From positions 1 to 42,807 of the forward strand of contig JAHELS010000032.1 of NCBI GenBank assembly GCA_024644085.1: 42,807 nucleotides of DNA. The letters are read 5' to 3'. Made by a program: the position numbers and the translations under genes. The DNA is from Rhodopirellula sp. GTDB lineage: Bacteria; Planctomycetota; Planctomycetia; Pirellulales; Pirellulaceae. This document shows positions 17,462-25,750 of the stretch, piece by piece (position 1 is the first letter of the stretch; each line of letters begins with the position of its first letter). The notes beneath the pieces were generated by a model. The model was not told where the DNA came from, made no database searches, and worked only from the letters and a program-made list of their open reading frames with translations.

Positions 17462-19120
17462 TTACGGCGAAGCGACGGGCGAGGATTCAAGAAGGCTGAT
17501 GATTAACGGCAAGAGCTGTTTCTTGCGGCTGACAACCTCGTCGAGTTGGTACAAGTTATCTTCCAACTCGGGATAGTTGATGTCTTCCCAACCATCGACT
17601 TGCCGACTCATCAACAGCAGGCTGCCGTTACTCGAGATGTCGGTCACCAGCAGCGCCGAGAAATCGAGGCCATGTTCCCTCGCCAGCCCTTCCAGGCCGC
17701 GCGACAGTTCTTGCTTGCGTTGCCAAAACAGATCGAATCCGATTTCTTCGATCTGTGAAATCGAGAAACGTTGTCCTGACTCGCTGAATTCCTTGCAATC
17801 TTCGCGGACGACCTGGTCGGCGGTGCAATTGCGGAGCGCCGATCCGACCTGGAAAAATTCTTCGGCATACTGATTCATATCGCCATCACAAAACGTGTCC
17901 AGCCATGACAGGACTTCGCGATCCGCCTCGGTCGTGGTCGGTGACCGCAGGTGAAGCGTATCGCTGATGATTCCCGATGCCATGCACAACGAGATGCCGG
18001 GCGAAGGAGCGATTCCGGCACGCTCGAACATGCGGGCCACGAGCGTGCAAGTCGATCCGACCGGTTCCATGTGAAGCCGAATGGGATGATTGGATTTGAG
18101 CGAGCCGCCGAGCCGGTGATGGTCCAGGACCTCGACGATCTCCGCGTCCTCGGCACCCTGCACTGCCTGGGACAACTCGTTGTGATCGACCAGCACGATT
18201 TGAGTCTTCGGTGGGTTGACCAAATCACTCTTGCTGAGCACACCGGTCAATCGCCCACCATCGAGAATGGGAAAGATCGCCTGGGATGAACGGAATACCT
18301 GTTGGCGAGCGGTTTCGACCGGCATCTTCGCAGACAACGACATGAAATCCCGGTTGATCACCGAATCGATCAATTGCGCGGCCTTGATCCGCAAGGTGGT
18401 GGTCGCAGTGTCATAGGGGCTGTTGATCACCGCCACACCGCGGGCTTCGGCCAATTGCATCAAACCGCTGGACAGCTCGTAGCCGCCGGTAACCACGAGA
18501 GCGCGGACGCCGGTTTCGAGCGCAGGCAATTGGATGGTTGGCCGGTCACCGCTGACGACAAGCAGCCGCTCGGCCGGGAACTCACGCATCCGCGATGTGA
18601 AACCGCCTGCGCTCATGGCACCGACGGTCATGATGAAGTCGTCGGTTCGGTCGGGGTCGACCGAGTGTTGAAAACTACCGTTGATCACCGAGACCACTTT
18701 CGAGAGCGTGCTTCGCACCTCGCGAGATTGCCCCGGGTCCGCACCGCCACGGAGGATCAATTCCAACAGGTCAAGGAGGCTGACAATGCCAACGATTTCG
18801 TCCTCGGTGCCGAGGACTGGAATCGCACGCACCTCGTGCTGGTCCATCCGCCGATAGACATCAAAGAAAACGTCGTCTTCTCTGGCGAAGATCGGTTCGC
18901 GATGACAGACATTCTCGATTTCCGGTCGGATATCCATGATGATCCGAGGCGCGGGCACATTGGCTTTACGAAGCGCGAACTCGGTGCGTTGGTTGGGCGT
19001 ACCGCAGCAAGCCGCGATTGCATCGGGACGGGTCGTGCGTCGAAGAAAGTCGGCGTAGGCCAGCGCACTGCAGATTGCGTCGGTATCAGGATTGCGATGG
19101 CCGAAAACGTAGACGTTCAT
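17462..19120 (-). CDS. ppaC: family II (Mn-dependent) inorganic pyrophosphatase with CBS-DRTGG insert
   Basis: 552 aa, against about 310 for the simple family II enzyme. The DHH phosphatase domain starts at the N-terminus (FGHRNPDTDAI) and is split by a regulatory insert made of CBS (VRAIPVLGTEDEIVGIVSLLDLLEL), DRTGG (about residues 200-290) and a second CBS (SSQAIFPILDGGRLTGVLSKSDL). The catalytic part resumes with VLVDHNELSQ and EVLDHHRLGG, followed by the DHHA2 domain. In this class the CBS pair binds adenine nucleotides and tunes pyrophosphate hydrolysis. It starts 28 bp after coaC and probably shares its transcript. Confidence 0.92.
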   Translation of the reverse strand: MNVYVFGHRNPDTDAICSALAYADFLRRTTRPDAIAACCGTPNQRTEFALRKANVPAPRIIMDIRPEIENVCHREPIFAREDDVFFDVYRRMDQHEVRAIPVLGTEDEIVGIVSLLDLLELILRGGADPGQSREVRSTLSKVVSVINGSFQHSVDPDRTDDFIMTVGAMSAGGFTSRMREFPAERLLVVSGDRPTIQLPALETGVRALVVTGGYELSSGLMQLAEARGVAVINSPYDTATTTLRIKAAQLIDSVINRDFMSLSAKMPVETARQQVFRSSQAIFPILDGGRLTGVLSKSDLVNPPKTQIVLVDHNELSQAVQGAEDAEIVEVLDHHRLGGSLKSNHPIRLHMEPVGSTCTLVARMFERAGIAPSPGISLCMASGIISDTLHLRSPTTTEADREVLSWLDTFCDGDMNQYAEEFFQVGSALRNCTADQVVREDCKEFSESGQRFSISQIEEIGFDLFWQRKQELSRGLEGLAREHGLDFSALLVTDISSNGSLLLMSRQVDGWEDINYPELEDNLYQLDEVVSRKKQLLPLIISLLESSPVASP

Positions 19121-19148
19121 GGATTCCCCGCGGCAAGGCGACGCTGGT

Positions 19149-19697
19149 TCAACGGTTCAGCAGCGCGTCGGCCGCCTCAAGTATCTGCTCCGGTTCGCTC
19201 ATGCGACCTTGTCCCACTTCGCGGCAGCTGAGCCAACCCGATTCCGGACCGATGATGTGGCAGCCGTCGTCGCGAAGCTGGTCGACGTTGCGCCCGACGG
19301 CCGGCTTGGACCACATCGGACTGCTCATCGCCGGCGCGACCAGCACGGGACAGGAGGCCTGAAGGTACAGGGCACTGACGAGGTCGTCGGCCCGCCCGGA
19401 CGCCAATCTCGACAACAGATTGGCCGTCGCCGGTGCGACGATCATCAAGTCGACCTGGTCGGCCAATTCAATGTGAGGCCCCAGCGGATGATGATCTGCA
19501 TCGAACATGTCCATCGCGACTGGTTTACCCGACAGCGCCGCAAGGGTGGCGGTGCCGATGAACTCGGTTGCCGAGCGCGTCATCGCCACCCGGACATCGA
19601 TTCGAGATTGCACCAAACGGCTGCACAGGATCGCCGACTTGTAGGCCGCGATGCCGCCGCCGATGGCAAGCAGGATCCTCTGCCCACGCTGATTCAT
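19149..19697 (-). CDS. coaC: phosphopantothenoylcysteine decarboxylase (CoaC flavoprotein only)
   Basis: 182 aa HFCD-family flavoprotein for the decarboxylation step in coenzyme A synthesis. It has the FMN loop AIGGGIAAYKS, APATANLLSRLASG, and the substrate-clamp end SCREVGQGRM. Its numbering runs level with E. coli Dfp: His75 and Cys158 are kept, but the catalytic PAMN motif reads PAMS, so Asn125 is Ser (codon AGC at 19323-19325). No CoaB synthetase half is fused or adjacent. The position after yicC-gmk-rpoZ is the usual one for coaBC, which supports the identity. Activity with Ser125 is uncertain. Confidence 0.85.
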   Translation of the reverse strand: MNQRGQRILLAIGGGIAAYKSAILCSRLVQSRIDVRVAMTRSATEFIGTATLAALSGKPVAMDMFDADHHPLGPHIELADQVDLMIVAPATANLLSRLASGRADDLVSALYLQASCPVLVAPAMSSPMWSKPAVGRNVDQLRDDGCHIIGPESGWLSCREVGQGRMSEPEQILEAADALLNR

Positions 19698-19714
19698 CGA
19701 ACAAGACTCGCACA

Positions 19715-19816
19715 AGGCTTTGTCTCAAAAGGGGTCTGACCCTTTGGAGGGCAAGCCAGTTTGCCAGTAATTGCGCCTTGCCCGGAGAGGGTCAGACCCC
19801 TTTTGAGACAAAGCCT
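19715..19816. repeat. 102-bp palindromic (REP/MITE-like) element with perfect 29-bp arms
   Basis: The arms at 19715-19743 and 19788-19816 are exact reverse complements (29 bp each, including GGGGTCTGACCC). An inner pair GGGCAAG/CTTGCCC (19749-19755 and 19777-19783) extends the fold. The element lies between rpoZ and coaC within a same-strand gene run and has no coding capacity. GGGGTCTGACCCC-type palindromes are scattered in several bacterial genomes, which suggests a dispersed repeat moved in trans. It could also stop or slow transcription before coaC. Confidence 0.85.
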
Positions 19817-19863
19817 AGCTGTGCGCCGATTGCTCCGCGACGGCACCCGGGAACGGTCGCGGC

Positions 19864-20136
19864 TCATAGGTCGGATGCATCCAGGTCGGGACCTTCGGCT
19901 GCTGCGATCGTGGCGTCGAGATCCGGCATCTGTTCCACTTCGTTGTCCATGTTCAAGACGATTTTGTCCTGCATGATTTCCTGCAGCACGATCGACATCT
20001 TGTCATGAGTGTCAACGTTGACCAACGCGCGGCTACCCTGGTTCAATTGAACCAGACGCTTCTGAATCAAGGTGCTCAGTTTGAATCGGCCGCCAACTTT
20101 GTTGACGATCTCTTCTTCTTTTAGCTCTTCGAGCAT
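19864..20136 (-). CDS. rpoZ: RNA polymerase omega subunit
   Basis: 90 aa. The omega/Rpb6 core is clear: VGGRFKLSTLIQKRLVQLNQG followed by a helix with SIVLQEIMQDKIVL. The tail is acidic (DLDATIAAAEGPDLDASDL). Omega helps fold and assemble the beta' subunit of RNA polymerase. The ATG at 20136 lies inside the end of gmk (16-bp overlap), so the two are translationally linked, as in the common gmk-rpoZ order. The longer open frame upstream is simply antisense-free gmk sequence read in another frame. Confidence 0.93.
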   Translation of the reverse strand: MLEELKEEEIVNKVGGRFKLSTLIQKRLVQLNQGSRALVNVDTHDKMSIVLQEIMQDKIVLNMDNEVEQMPDLDATIAAAEGPDLDASDL

Positions 20137-20753
20137 GGATGGTTTTCCTTCTGGTCTTTCAGTATTTGACAGATTTCGGCGACCGCGGCGTCGACCGATC
20201 CGTTGATGATTTCGTACTGGTAACGATGCATGTATCGCATTTCCGCCGACGCGGTTTCCAACCGGGCGCAAATCGCTTCTTCGCTTTCGGTGTTTCGTGC
20301 CCTCAACCGTTTCTCGAGTTCATCCATGCCGCCGGGATGGATGAACAGCGTAATCGGTTTCAATTCTTTCTGGTCGAGAACGGCAAGAGCCCCCTGGACG
20401 TCGATCTCCAAAATAACCCACTGCCCGGCCGCCAGACCAGTGGCGACCTGGTCGCGAAGCGTTCCGTACCAGCATCCCAGCCCGAAAACCTCCTTGCTTT
20501 CGAGGAATTCACCCGCCTCACGGCGCCGCTGGAATTCCTCGTCCGAGATGAATAAGTAGTCTTCGCCGCTGATTTCCCCCGGTCGAGGCGGGCGGGTGGT
20601 CGCCGAAACGCTCAGTTTGAGCGGCAGGTCGCACTGGGTCAGCAGCCTGCTCACGACGGTCGATTTCCCGGCACCACTGGGCCCCGAGATGATGATCAAT
20701 CGACCCGGCGTCGCGCCGGTTTCTTCGCTCGTGCTACGGTCGCCGTCGCTCAT
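20121..20753 (-). CDS. gmk: guanylate kinase
   Basis: 210 aa. P-loop GPSGAGKST, the GMP-binding lid region (SVSATTRPPRPGEISGEDYLF) and ILEIDVQGA are all present, so the enzyme should convert GMP to GDP. A strong Shine-Dalgarno (GGGGAGG) 5 nt before the ATG fixes the start at 20753 and rules out the in-frame ATG at 20774. It follows yicC by 27 bp and overlaps rpoZ by 16 bp. Confidence 0.95.
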   Translation of the reverse strand: MSDGDRSTSEETGATPGRLIIISGPSGAGKSTVVSRLLTQCDLPLKLSVSATTRPPRPGEISGEDYLFISDEEFQRRREAGEFLESKEVFGLGCWYGTLRDQVATGLAAGQWVILEIDVQGALAVLDQKELKPITLFIHPGGMDELEKRLRARNTESEEAICARLETASAEMRYMHRYQYEIINGSVDAAVAEICQILKDQKENHPCSKS

Positions 20754-20780
20754 CGAACCTCCCCCATTTTGCAAATTCGG

Positions 20781-21704
20781 TCACTCAAGATTCTGGACCA
20801 GTTCGCGCATCCGTTCAATCGCACATTTAATGTCGACCACGTGAGCCGAGATCTCCGCATCCGAAGCCTTGCTGCCAATCGTGTTGGTTTCCCGGAACAT
20901 TTCCTGGATGATGAAATCAAGCTTTCGACCGGTCGGTTCGGGACGTTCACCACTGTTACCGGCAAGCACGTCGGTGAACATCGCCAAGTGGCTGCTCAGC
21001 CGAGTGATTTCTTCGCTGATGTCGATCCGATCGGAATAAATCTGAACTTCGCGAAGAAGATCGGCTGTTTTCACCTCGAGGCTGTGCTCCTCGAGCACGC
21101 GTTGAATCTTGCCTTGCAATCGCGCTCGGTAGGAATCGACCGCCCTGGGCGCGAGTTCCTCGATCAGCCGCAGCCTCCGTGCGACGCCCTCGCAGTCGGA
21201 CGTCAACGATTCTGCCATTCGCATCCCTTCGGCACATCGCATTTCGTTCAAGTTGTCAATCGCTTTGACGATCGCACCTGAGACAAACTCCCAGAGAGGA
21301 GCGTCGTCGCAAGCATCTTCGCGTGAGGAAACGATGACGCCCGGCAAGGTCATTAACGCGGAGAGGTCGATCGTGGTTTGGGTGTTGGACGTACCCGTAC
21401 AGACCTGTTGAAGTTGTTCGACGTAGGCTCGTACAACCTCGCTGTCGATCGACGGGATGTTGGTGCCCGGCGGTTGTTGCCAGGTCACGTTCAGGTGAAC
21501 GGTGCCGCGATGGATCAGCGATCTCGAGAGTGCCTCGATCTTGCTTTCCAACTGGGACAGAGAGTCGCTCAAACGCATCAAGCATTTGAATCCGCGGTTG
21601 TTGACCGTGCGTACTTCGACATTCAACGATCCGAGCTCGCCCTGGTCGGACGAGTGCCCTTGCCCCGTCATGCTGCGGACGGCTCGAGTCTTGGGTTGCG
21701 TCAT
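20781..21704 (-). CDS. yicC: YicC-family endoribonuclease-like protein
   Basis: 307 aa, close to the usual family length. The N-terminal signature RSMTGQGHS and the C-terminal DUF1732 block RKLDFIIQEMFRETNTIGSKA are both intact. E. coli YicC is linked to RNA decay, and family members act as endoribonucleases. It heads the yicC-gmk-rpoZ-coaC order that is widespread in bacteria. Start at ATG 21704. The 149 bp before it, up to the secG stop, contain TTGACC but no matching -10 that I can defend. Confidence 0.9.
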   Translation of the reverse strand: MTQPKTRAVRSMTGQGHSSDQGELGSLNVEVRTVNNRGFKCLMRLSDSLSQLESKIEALSRSLIHRGTVHLNVTWQQPPGTNIPSIDSEVVRAYVEQLQQVCTGTSNTQTTIDLSALMTLPGVIVSSREDACDDAPLWEFVSGAIVKAIDNLNEMRCAEGMRMAESLTSDCEGVARRLRLIEELAPRAVDSYRARLQGKIQRVLEEHSLEVKTADLLREVQIYSDRIDISEEITRLSSHLAMFTDVLAGNSGERPEPTGRKLDFIIQEMFRETNTIGSKASDAEISAHVVDIKCAIERMRELVQNLE

Positions 21705-21853
21705 GCCGTTTGTTGAATGCGTCTTTCGCCGGTGAGCATGAAAAGTGCGTGCGGGTCAAACGGTGAAAAGATAACGCAGAGGGATCAGCGACCCGATCAC
21801 AGCGGCAGGTGAATCGCCGCAGCACCTTCGATCCTCGCCCTGAACGTCTGTGG

Positions 21854-22537
21854 TCAATTGTCGGTGTCGACAGGATCATCGGTGTCGACCGGATCGTCGG
21901 CCGGAGCCGAGGAATCGTCCGGTGAGGGTTCTTCGACCGCCGAAGTCGCCGGCTCATCGGCCGGGGCAACCGGCGATTCATCAACCGCGGGTGTTCCATC
22001 ATCCTCTGCGGTCGGTTGGGTCGTTGTCGCCGAATCGCCCGTGTCCGAATCGCCCGTCTCCGAATCGCCCGTGTCCGAATCGCCTGTGTCGGGATCGGGC
22101 GTGGTGGGAACCAGGTCGGCCGACGGCGTTCCGGACGAGTCACCTGCGTCGATTCCGCCGATCCCACCAATTCCACCAAGCCCACCGCTGGCGGGCGGAA
22201 TGATCAATTCGTTTCCGGGCGAGGTTTCGTCGTCGTCGCCCGGTCCGGCGGTCATGTTGGTTTCGGTCACTGCGGTCGGGGTGTGCGTGCCGAGCAACCA
22301 CATGGTGAAAGCACAGGTGAATCCCCAGATTGATGCCATCACGATGGTGATGACGGTGAAGGTATCACCCGCCTTGCTACCGAACGCGCTTTGGCCGCCC
22401 GGTCCGCCCAGCGCGCCGGTCAACCCGCCGCCTTTTCCTTTCTGGATCAAGATCAGCAGGATCAAGAAGAGTGAAAGGAAGCCCATCAGAAGGCCGAGGA
22501 CGGAGCCCGCGAACGAGCCCAGAAGTGAAATCGTCAT
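21854..22537 (-). CDS. secG: SecG preprotein translocase subunit with long acidic C-terminal tail
   Basis: 227 aa, against about 75-130 for usual SecG. Residues 1-85 are a standard SecG: helix 1 ([17 protein letters not shown]), the loop [26 protein letters not shown], and helix 2 ([18 protein letters not shown]). About 140 residues follow with no hydrophobic segment: Gly-Ile repeats, four DTGDS-type pentads and Asp/Pro/Ala-rich sequence ending DPVDTDN. The tail is disordered and strongly acidic, predicted on the trans side of the membrane after two helices. The gene comes 45 bp after tpiA, a common order. The equally long open frame on the other strand is a shadow of the repeats. Confidence 0.92.
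   Translation of the reverse strand: MTISLLGSFAGSVLGLLMGFLSLFLILLILIQKGKGGGLTGALGGPGGQSAFGSKAGDTFTVITIVMASIWGFTCAFTMWLLGTHTPTAVTETNMTAGPGDDDETSPGNELIIPPASGGLGGIGGIGGIDAGDSSGTPSADLVPTTPDPDTGDSDTGDSETGDSDTGDSATTTQPTAEDDGTPAVDESPVAPADEPATSAVEEPSPDDSSAPADDPVDTDDPVDTDN
22032..22091 (-). repeat. 15-bp tandem repeat, 4 copies, in the SecG tail
   Basis: Four near-identical 15-bp units (plus-strand gaatcgcccgtgtcc with one to two changes) encode the Asp-Thr-Gly-Asp-Ser pentads of the SecG tail. A separate shorter direct repeat (21858-21893) encodes [12 protein letters not shown] at the end. Confidence 0.85.
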
Positions 22538-22582
22538 TTCCGTTTACCAAGAGCGTGTTTGAGTAGGTGTCCAGAGCGCGGC

Positions 22583-23338
22583 TCACGCCGCGTTAATGAT
22601 TCCCAAAAAGTCGTCTGCCTTCAAGCTCGCACCACCAACCAGGGCCCCGTCGATATTCGGTTTGCCGAGCAGTTGCTTGGCATTTCCCGGTTTGACGCTG
22701 CCGCCGTACTGGATCCGGATTTGCGCCGCCACATCGTCGGTGAACAATTCACCCAGCAGTTTTCGGATAAATGCGTGCACTTCTTCGGCCTGCTCGGGTG
22801 TCGCGGTTTTGCCTGTCCCGATCGCCCAGACGGGTTCATATGCGACGACGATTCCTGCGGCGCGAACCTCATCGAGCTCGGAGAGCGAACCGCGAATCTG
22901 CGTTCCGACCACTTTCTCGGTGCGATTGGCCTCACGATCTTCGAGCGTTTCGCCAACGCAAACGATCGGGACTAAATTCCCGGCCAACGCCGCCTGCAGC
23001 TTTTTGCTAACCTGAGCATCGGTCTCACCCATCAGGGCGCGCCGCTCGGAGTGTCCGAGAATCACAAAGCGACATCCCACGTCGGTCAACATGCCGGCAT
23101 TAATTTCACCCGTGTAGGCACCGTCATTGGCCGGGTAAAGATTCTGTGCGCCGAGTCCCACCGGCGTGCCCGCGACCGCGTCGGCCACAACCGACAAATA
23201 GACCGCGGGTGGACAGAGCGCGACATCCACCGGCGTATCTTCGCCGATTGCATCGACCACGGCCTTGGCGAGCGCCGTAGCCTCGCGGCTCCGCGTGTTC
23301 ATTTTCCAGTTGCCTGCAATCAAGTATCGGCGGCTCAA
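22583..23338 (-). CDS. tpiA: triosephosphate isomerase
   Basis: 251 aa TIM barrel with all catalytic blocks: AGNWKMN (Lys12), ILGHSERR (His near 95), the catalytic Glu in [15 protein letters not shown] with the flexible loop, and the phosphate-binding QYGGSVKP and GALVGGASL. It interconverts dihydroxyacetone phosphate and glyceraldehyde 3-phosphate in glycolysis. Its ATG overlaps the aroF stop by 4 bp, so translation is coupled; secG follows. Confidence 0.97.
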   Translation of the reverse strand: MSRRYLIAGNWKMNTRSREATALAKAVVDAIGEDTPVDVALCPPAVYLSVVADAVAGTPVGLGAQNLYPANDGAYTGEINAGMLTDVGCRFVILGHSERRALMGETDAQVSKKLQAALAGNLVPIVCVGETLEDREANRTEKVVGTQIRGSLSELDEVRAAGIVVAYEPVWAIGTGKTATPEQAEEVHAFIRKLLGELFTDDVAAQIRIQYGGSVKPGNAKQLLGKPNIDGALVGGASLKADDFLGIINAA

Positions 23339-24372
23339 GCTTTTCTCTCCGGCAGCGGTGATATGGTCTTACCAAGCAGTTTCGCCAGCGACTTCATCTG
23401 GCGTGCTAATTCGTCGTATTGATCGGGAAGCAGCGCCTGAGGTCCGTCGCTCTTGGCAACCTCGGGGCAATCATGCACTTCGACATGGACTCCATCCGCA
23501 CCGGCGGCCAGACCAGCCAGCGCACAGGACGGAATCAAATCGGGGCGGCCGGTGGCGTGGGACGGATCGACAATGATCGGAAGATGCGAAATTGCATGAA
23601 TGGCCGGCACGGCGGCGACGTCAAACAGGTTTCGCGTCGCGGAATCAAAGCTCTTGATTCCCCGTTCACACAACACCACGTTTGCATTGCCCTGGGACAG
23701 AATGTATTCGGCGCACATCAACAGGTCGTTGATCGTCGCGCTCATGCCTCGTTTAAGGAGAACGGGTCGGTTCGACTTGCCAACCTCGGTCAGCAGCGCG
23801 AAGTTCTGCATGTTCCGCGCTCCAACCTGCAACATGTCTGCGTACTGGCTGACGAGTTCAACCAATCGTGGATCGGTGACTTCGGTCACAACCGGCATCG
23901 AGAATTCGTCGCCCACTTCTCGGAGCAACTGAAGTCCCGCCTCGCCGAGACCTTGAAAGGCGTAAGGACTCGTCCGCGGCTTGAAGGCGCCGCCGCGCAT
24001 CAGATTCGCGCCCGATTTGGAGACGCTTTCCGCAATGCGAAACATCCGGTCGCGATCTTCGACGCTGCAAGGCCCCGCGATCATTCCCAGATTGCCACCG
24101 CCGATCTTGACCCCCGATACGTCAACAACACTCGGTTCGGGATGCGCGTCACGCGATGCCAACTTAAAGGGAGGCAATACCGGGACGACCTTGGCCACGC
24201 CCGGAATGGCACGCAGCGGTTCTTCGCGAAGCTTTTCCTCGTCGCCGATGATTCCGACGATCGTGCGGTAGGTGCCACGGCTGAGGTGATGTTGCAGACC
24301 GAGTGCCTCGACACGCTCGAGCACGTGGTCGATCTGGTCATCGGTAGCATTGCTCTTGAGGATCAGAATCAC
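23335..24372 (-). CDS. aroF: 3-deoxy-7-phosphoheptulonate synthase (type I-beta DAHP synthase)
   Basis: 345 aa. An N-terminal ferredoxin/ACT-like regulatory domain (residues 1-70, [21 protein letters not shown]) precedes the barrel with [28 protein letters not shown] and [10 protein letters not shown]. This layout matches the Thermotoga-type enzymes, which are feedback-inhibited by Tyr/Phe through the N-terminal domain. It condenses phosphoenolpyruvate and erythrose 4-phosphate, the first shikimate step. It is the first gene of the coupled run aroF-tpiA-secG. Confidence 0.95.
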   Translation of the reverse strand: MILILKSNATDDQIDHVLERVEALGLQHHLSRGTYRTIVGIIGDEEKLREEPLRAIPGVAKVVPVLPPFKLASRDAHPEPSVVDVSGVKIGGGNLGMIAGPCSVEDRDRMFRIAESVSKSGANLMRGGAFKPRTSPYAFQGLGEAGLQLLREVGDEFSMPVVTEVTDPRLVELVSQYADMLQVGARNMQNFALLTEVGKSNRPVLLKRGMSATINDLLMCAEYILSQGNANVVLCERGIKSFDSATRNLFDVAAVPAIHAISHLPIIVDPSHATGRPDLIPSCALAGLAAGADGVHVEVHDCPEVAKSDGPQALLPDQYDELARQMKSLAKLLGKTISPLPERKA

Positions 24373-24702
24373 GGAAAATGCAGGGGCGGCGCGAGATTGA
24401 GGGAGTTCCGACGGGCAAATTCAGGCAAGCCGGGCAATGTACCAGCCACATGCCAGCATCGTCGAGGCCAATGACCATCGCACCCGGCGCCGATTTGACC
24501 CTCCGGTACTGCCCCACCCACATCGTTTCCTTGCCCGGGCCGGGGGGAGTTTTCCTTGGGGCCGGCTGGTTGCTCAACGAAGCCGCCTCGGTTCACCCGT
24601 CCAGCCCAGGCACGGCCCTCCGGTACAATGACGCCTGCCTTCGCGGGGTTTCAGGCGCCTGGTCCCACTGGGCCAACCAATCCCCCTTGCATGCCCGCCG
24701 TG
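24373..24702. other. 330-bp intergenic region between aroF and the PPOX-fold gene
   Basis: This divergent region should hold both promoters. I see TACAAT at 24624-24629 on the plus strand without a good -35, and a small GCCTG/CAGGC hairpin just after it. A weak minus-strand open frame (24338-24577, TTG start, overlapping aroF) crosses the left part; I do not call it a gene. Confidence 0.5.
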
Positions 24703-25146
24703 ATGTCCGAACCGAATCGACCCCGCCAGATCATCGAGGCCGCGATCACCGGCAGCCTCGGCACGGTGACCGAGGAGGGAAAACCGTTCGTCACCATGGT
24801 GACGCTTGCGGCGATGTCGCCAAGCCGAATCGTGTTGCTGCTGAGCGATCTTGCCCGACACACCCGAAATTTGAATCAACGTCCTGACTGCTCTTTATTG
24901 TTGATCAACCGGGGCAGCGGCCAGGGCGATCCGTTGATGGGGGCTCGGCTGACTCTCAGCGGTGTGGTCTCGCGTGTGGCGCGGGGTGAATCGGCCGAGC
25001 TTCGAGCAACTTTTCTCGAGCGTCATCCTCCCGCTTCGGTGTATGTCGACTTTCCCGATTTCAATTTTTACCAATTCGTTGTCGACGAGGCCCACCTGGT
25101 CGCAGGCTTCGGCCGGATCGAGACCTTTCCGGCAAGCCGGTTATGA
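24703..25146 (+). CDS. pyridoxamine 5'-phosphate oxidase-fold (FMN-binding split barrel) protein
   Basis: 147 aa. The split-barrel pattern is visible: GSLGTVTEEGKPFVTMVTLAAM, IVLLLSDLARHTRNLNQRPDCSLLLI and LTLSGVVSRVARGE, then a C-terminal motif VVDEAHLVAGFGRI. This arrangement resembles the HugZ/heme-utilisation branch, whose members bind FMN or heme. The end with DEAHLVAGFGRI is typical of that branch, but ligand and reaction are not decided by sequence reading. ATG 24703 (MSEPNRP) is the most conservative start; in-frame ATGs at 24691 and 24628 are possible and none has a clear ribosome binding site. Confidence 0.8.
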   Translation: MSEPNRPRQIIEAAITGSLGTVTEEGKPFVTMVTLAAMSPSRIVLLLSDLARHTRNLNQRPDCSLLLINRGSGQGDPLMGARLTLSGVVSRVARGESAELRATFLERHPPASVYVDFPDFNFYQFVVDEAHLVAGFGRIETFPASRL

Positions 25147-25205
25147 GCCATTAGTACGCAATCGTTCGCACAGATCGAGTATTTCCTTTTCGATGCAGGA
25201 ATGAC

Positions 25206-25586
25206 ATGAGTGAATCAGAACCCGACCCGCAGTCAGTCGCGTCCGAAACCGATTCCAAGGACGTGATTCGTCCCAAGAGTAAAGTTCAATCGCCTCAGGA
25301 TCGCGACGGCCGCCAGATCGCGCAGTTCGTGACAACGATCAAGAACGCTGAAGAACAGGTTGGCGAGCACATCATCCAGGCGCTTCAACACGAGGATACA
25401 GTCGCAGTGATCACGACCGTGGCGATGGGAGCCGACGGACAACAAAGAGTCATTTCGGCTGCCTTGAATCCCGATCGAATGCAACAGGTTCAGGAGATTC
25501 TGCAGGCGGCCGAGGAAGAACGCGAAGAGGAAGAACCGTGCGTCGGTTTCCACTGCCTGGTGAAAAAGAAACCAGCAGATTCCTGA
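25206..25586 (+). CDS. small acidic conserved-looking protein of unknown function
   Basis: 126 aa, cytoplasmic, without signal peptide or membrane helix. The N-terminal 40 residues are polar and disordered. A compact alpha/beta core follows (QIAQFVTTIKNAEEQVGEHIIQ, DTVAVITTVAMGADGQQRVI, MQQVQEILQAAEEE). The end is a Glu-rich run and the short Cys-containing tail PCVGFHCLVKKK. AGGA at 25196-25199 supports the ATG at 25206. It lies 59 bp after the PPOX-fold gene on the same strand and may be co-transcribed. I do not recognise a family. Confidence 0.7.
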   Translation: MSESEPDPQSVASETDSKDVIRPKSKVQSPQDRDGRQIAQFVTTIKNAEEQVGEHIIQALQHEDTVAVITTVAMGADGQQRVISAALNPDRMQQVQEILQAAEEEREEEEPCVGFHCLVKKKPADS

Positions 25587-25750
25587 TTCGGAATGCGGCG
25601 ACCACGGTTACCCTTTTCGGCGTCGTGTTCGTTCAGCATCGTTTCGGGCTTGTCGAAGCCGATGGTGATCGTTGAGCGGTGCCGAAGCGTTTCGAGCATG
25701 TTCGTTTGCGTGGCCGCTTGACGCCATCGAGCGCCCTCGACCACTGGACT

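Noticed and set aside
21858-22562. Long plus-strand open frame opposite secG
   Set aside because: It mirrors the repeat-rich secG tail and reads as Ser/Gly/Pro low complexity. The SecG frame has a clear membrane protein at its start.
24338-24577. Minus-strand open frame upstream of aroF (79 codons, contains CPAC)
   Set aside because: TTG start, no ribosome binding site, 35-bp overlap with aroF and no recognisable pattern. It could be real, but support is too weak.
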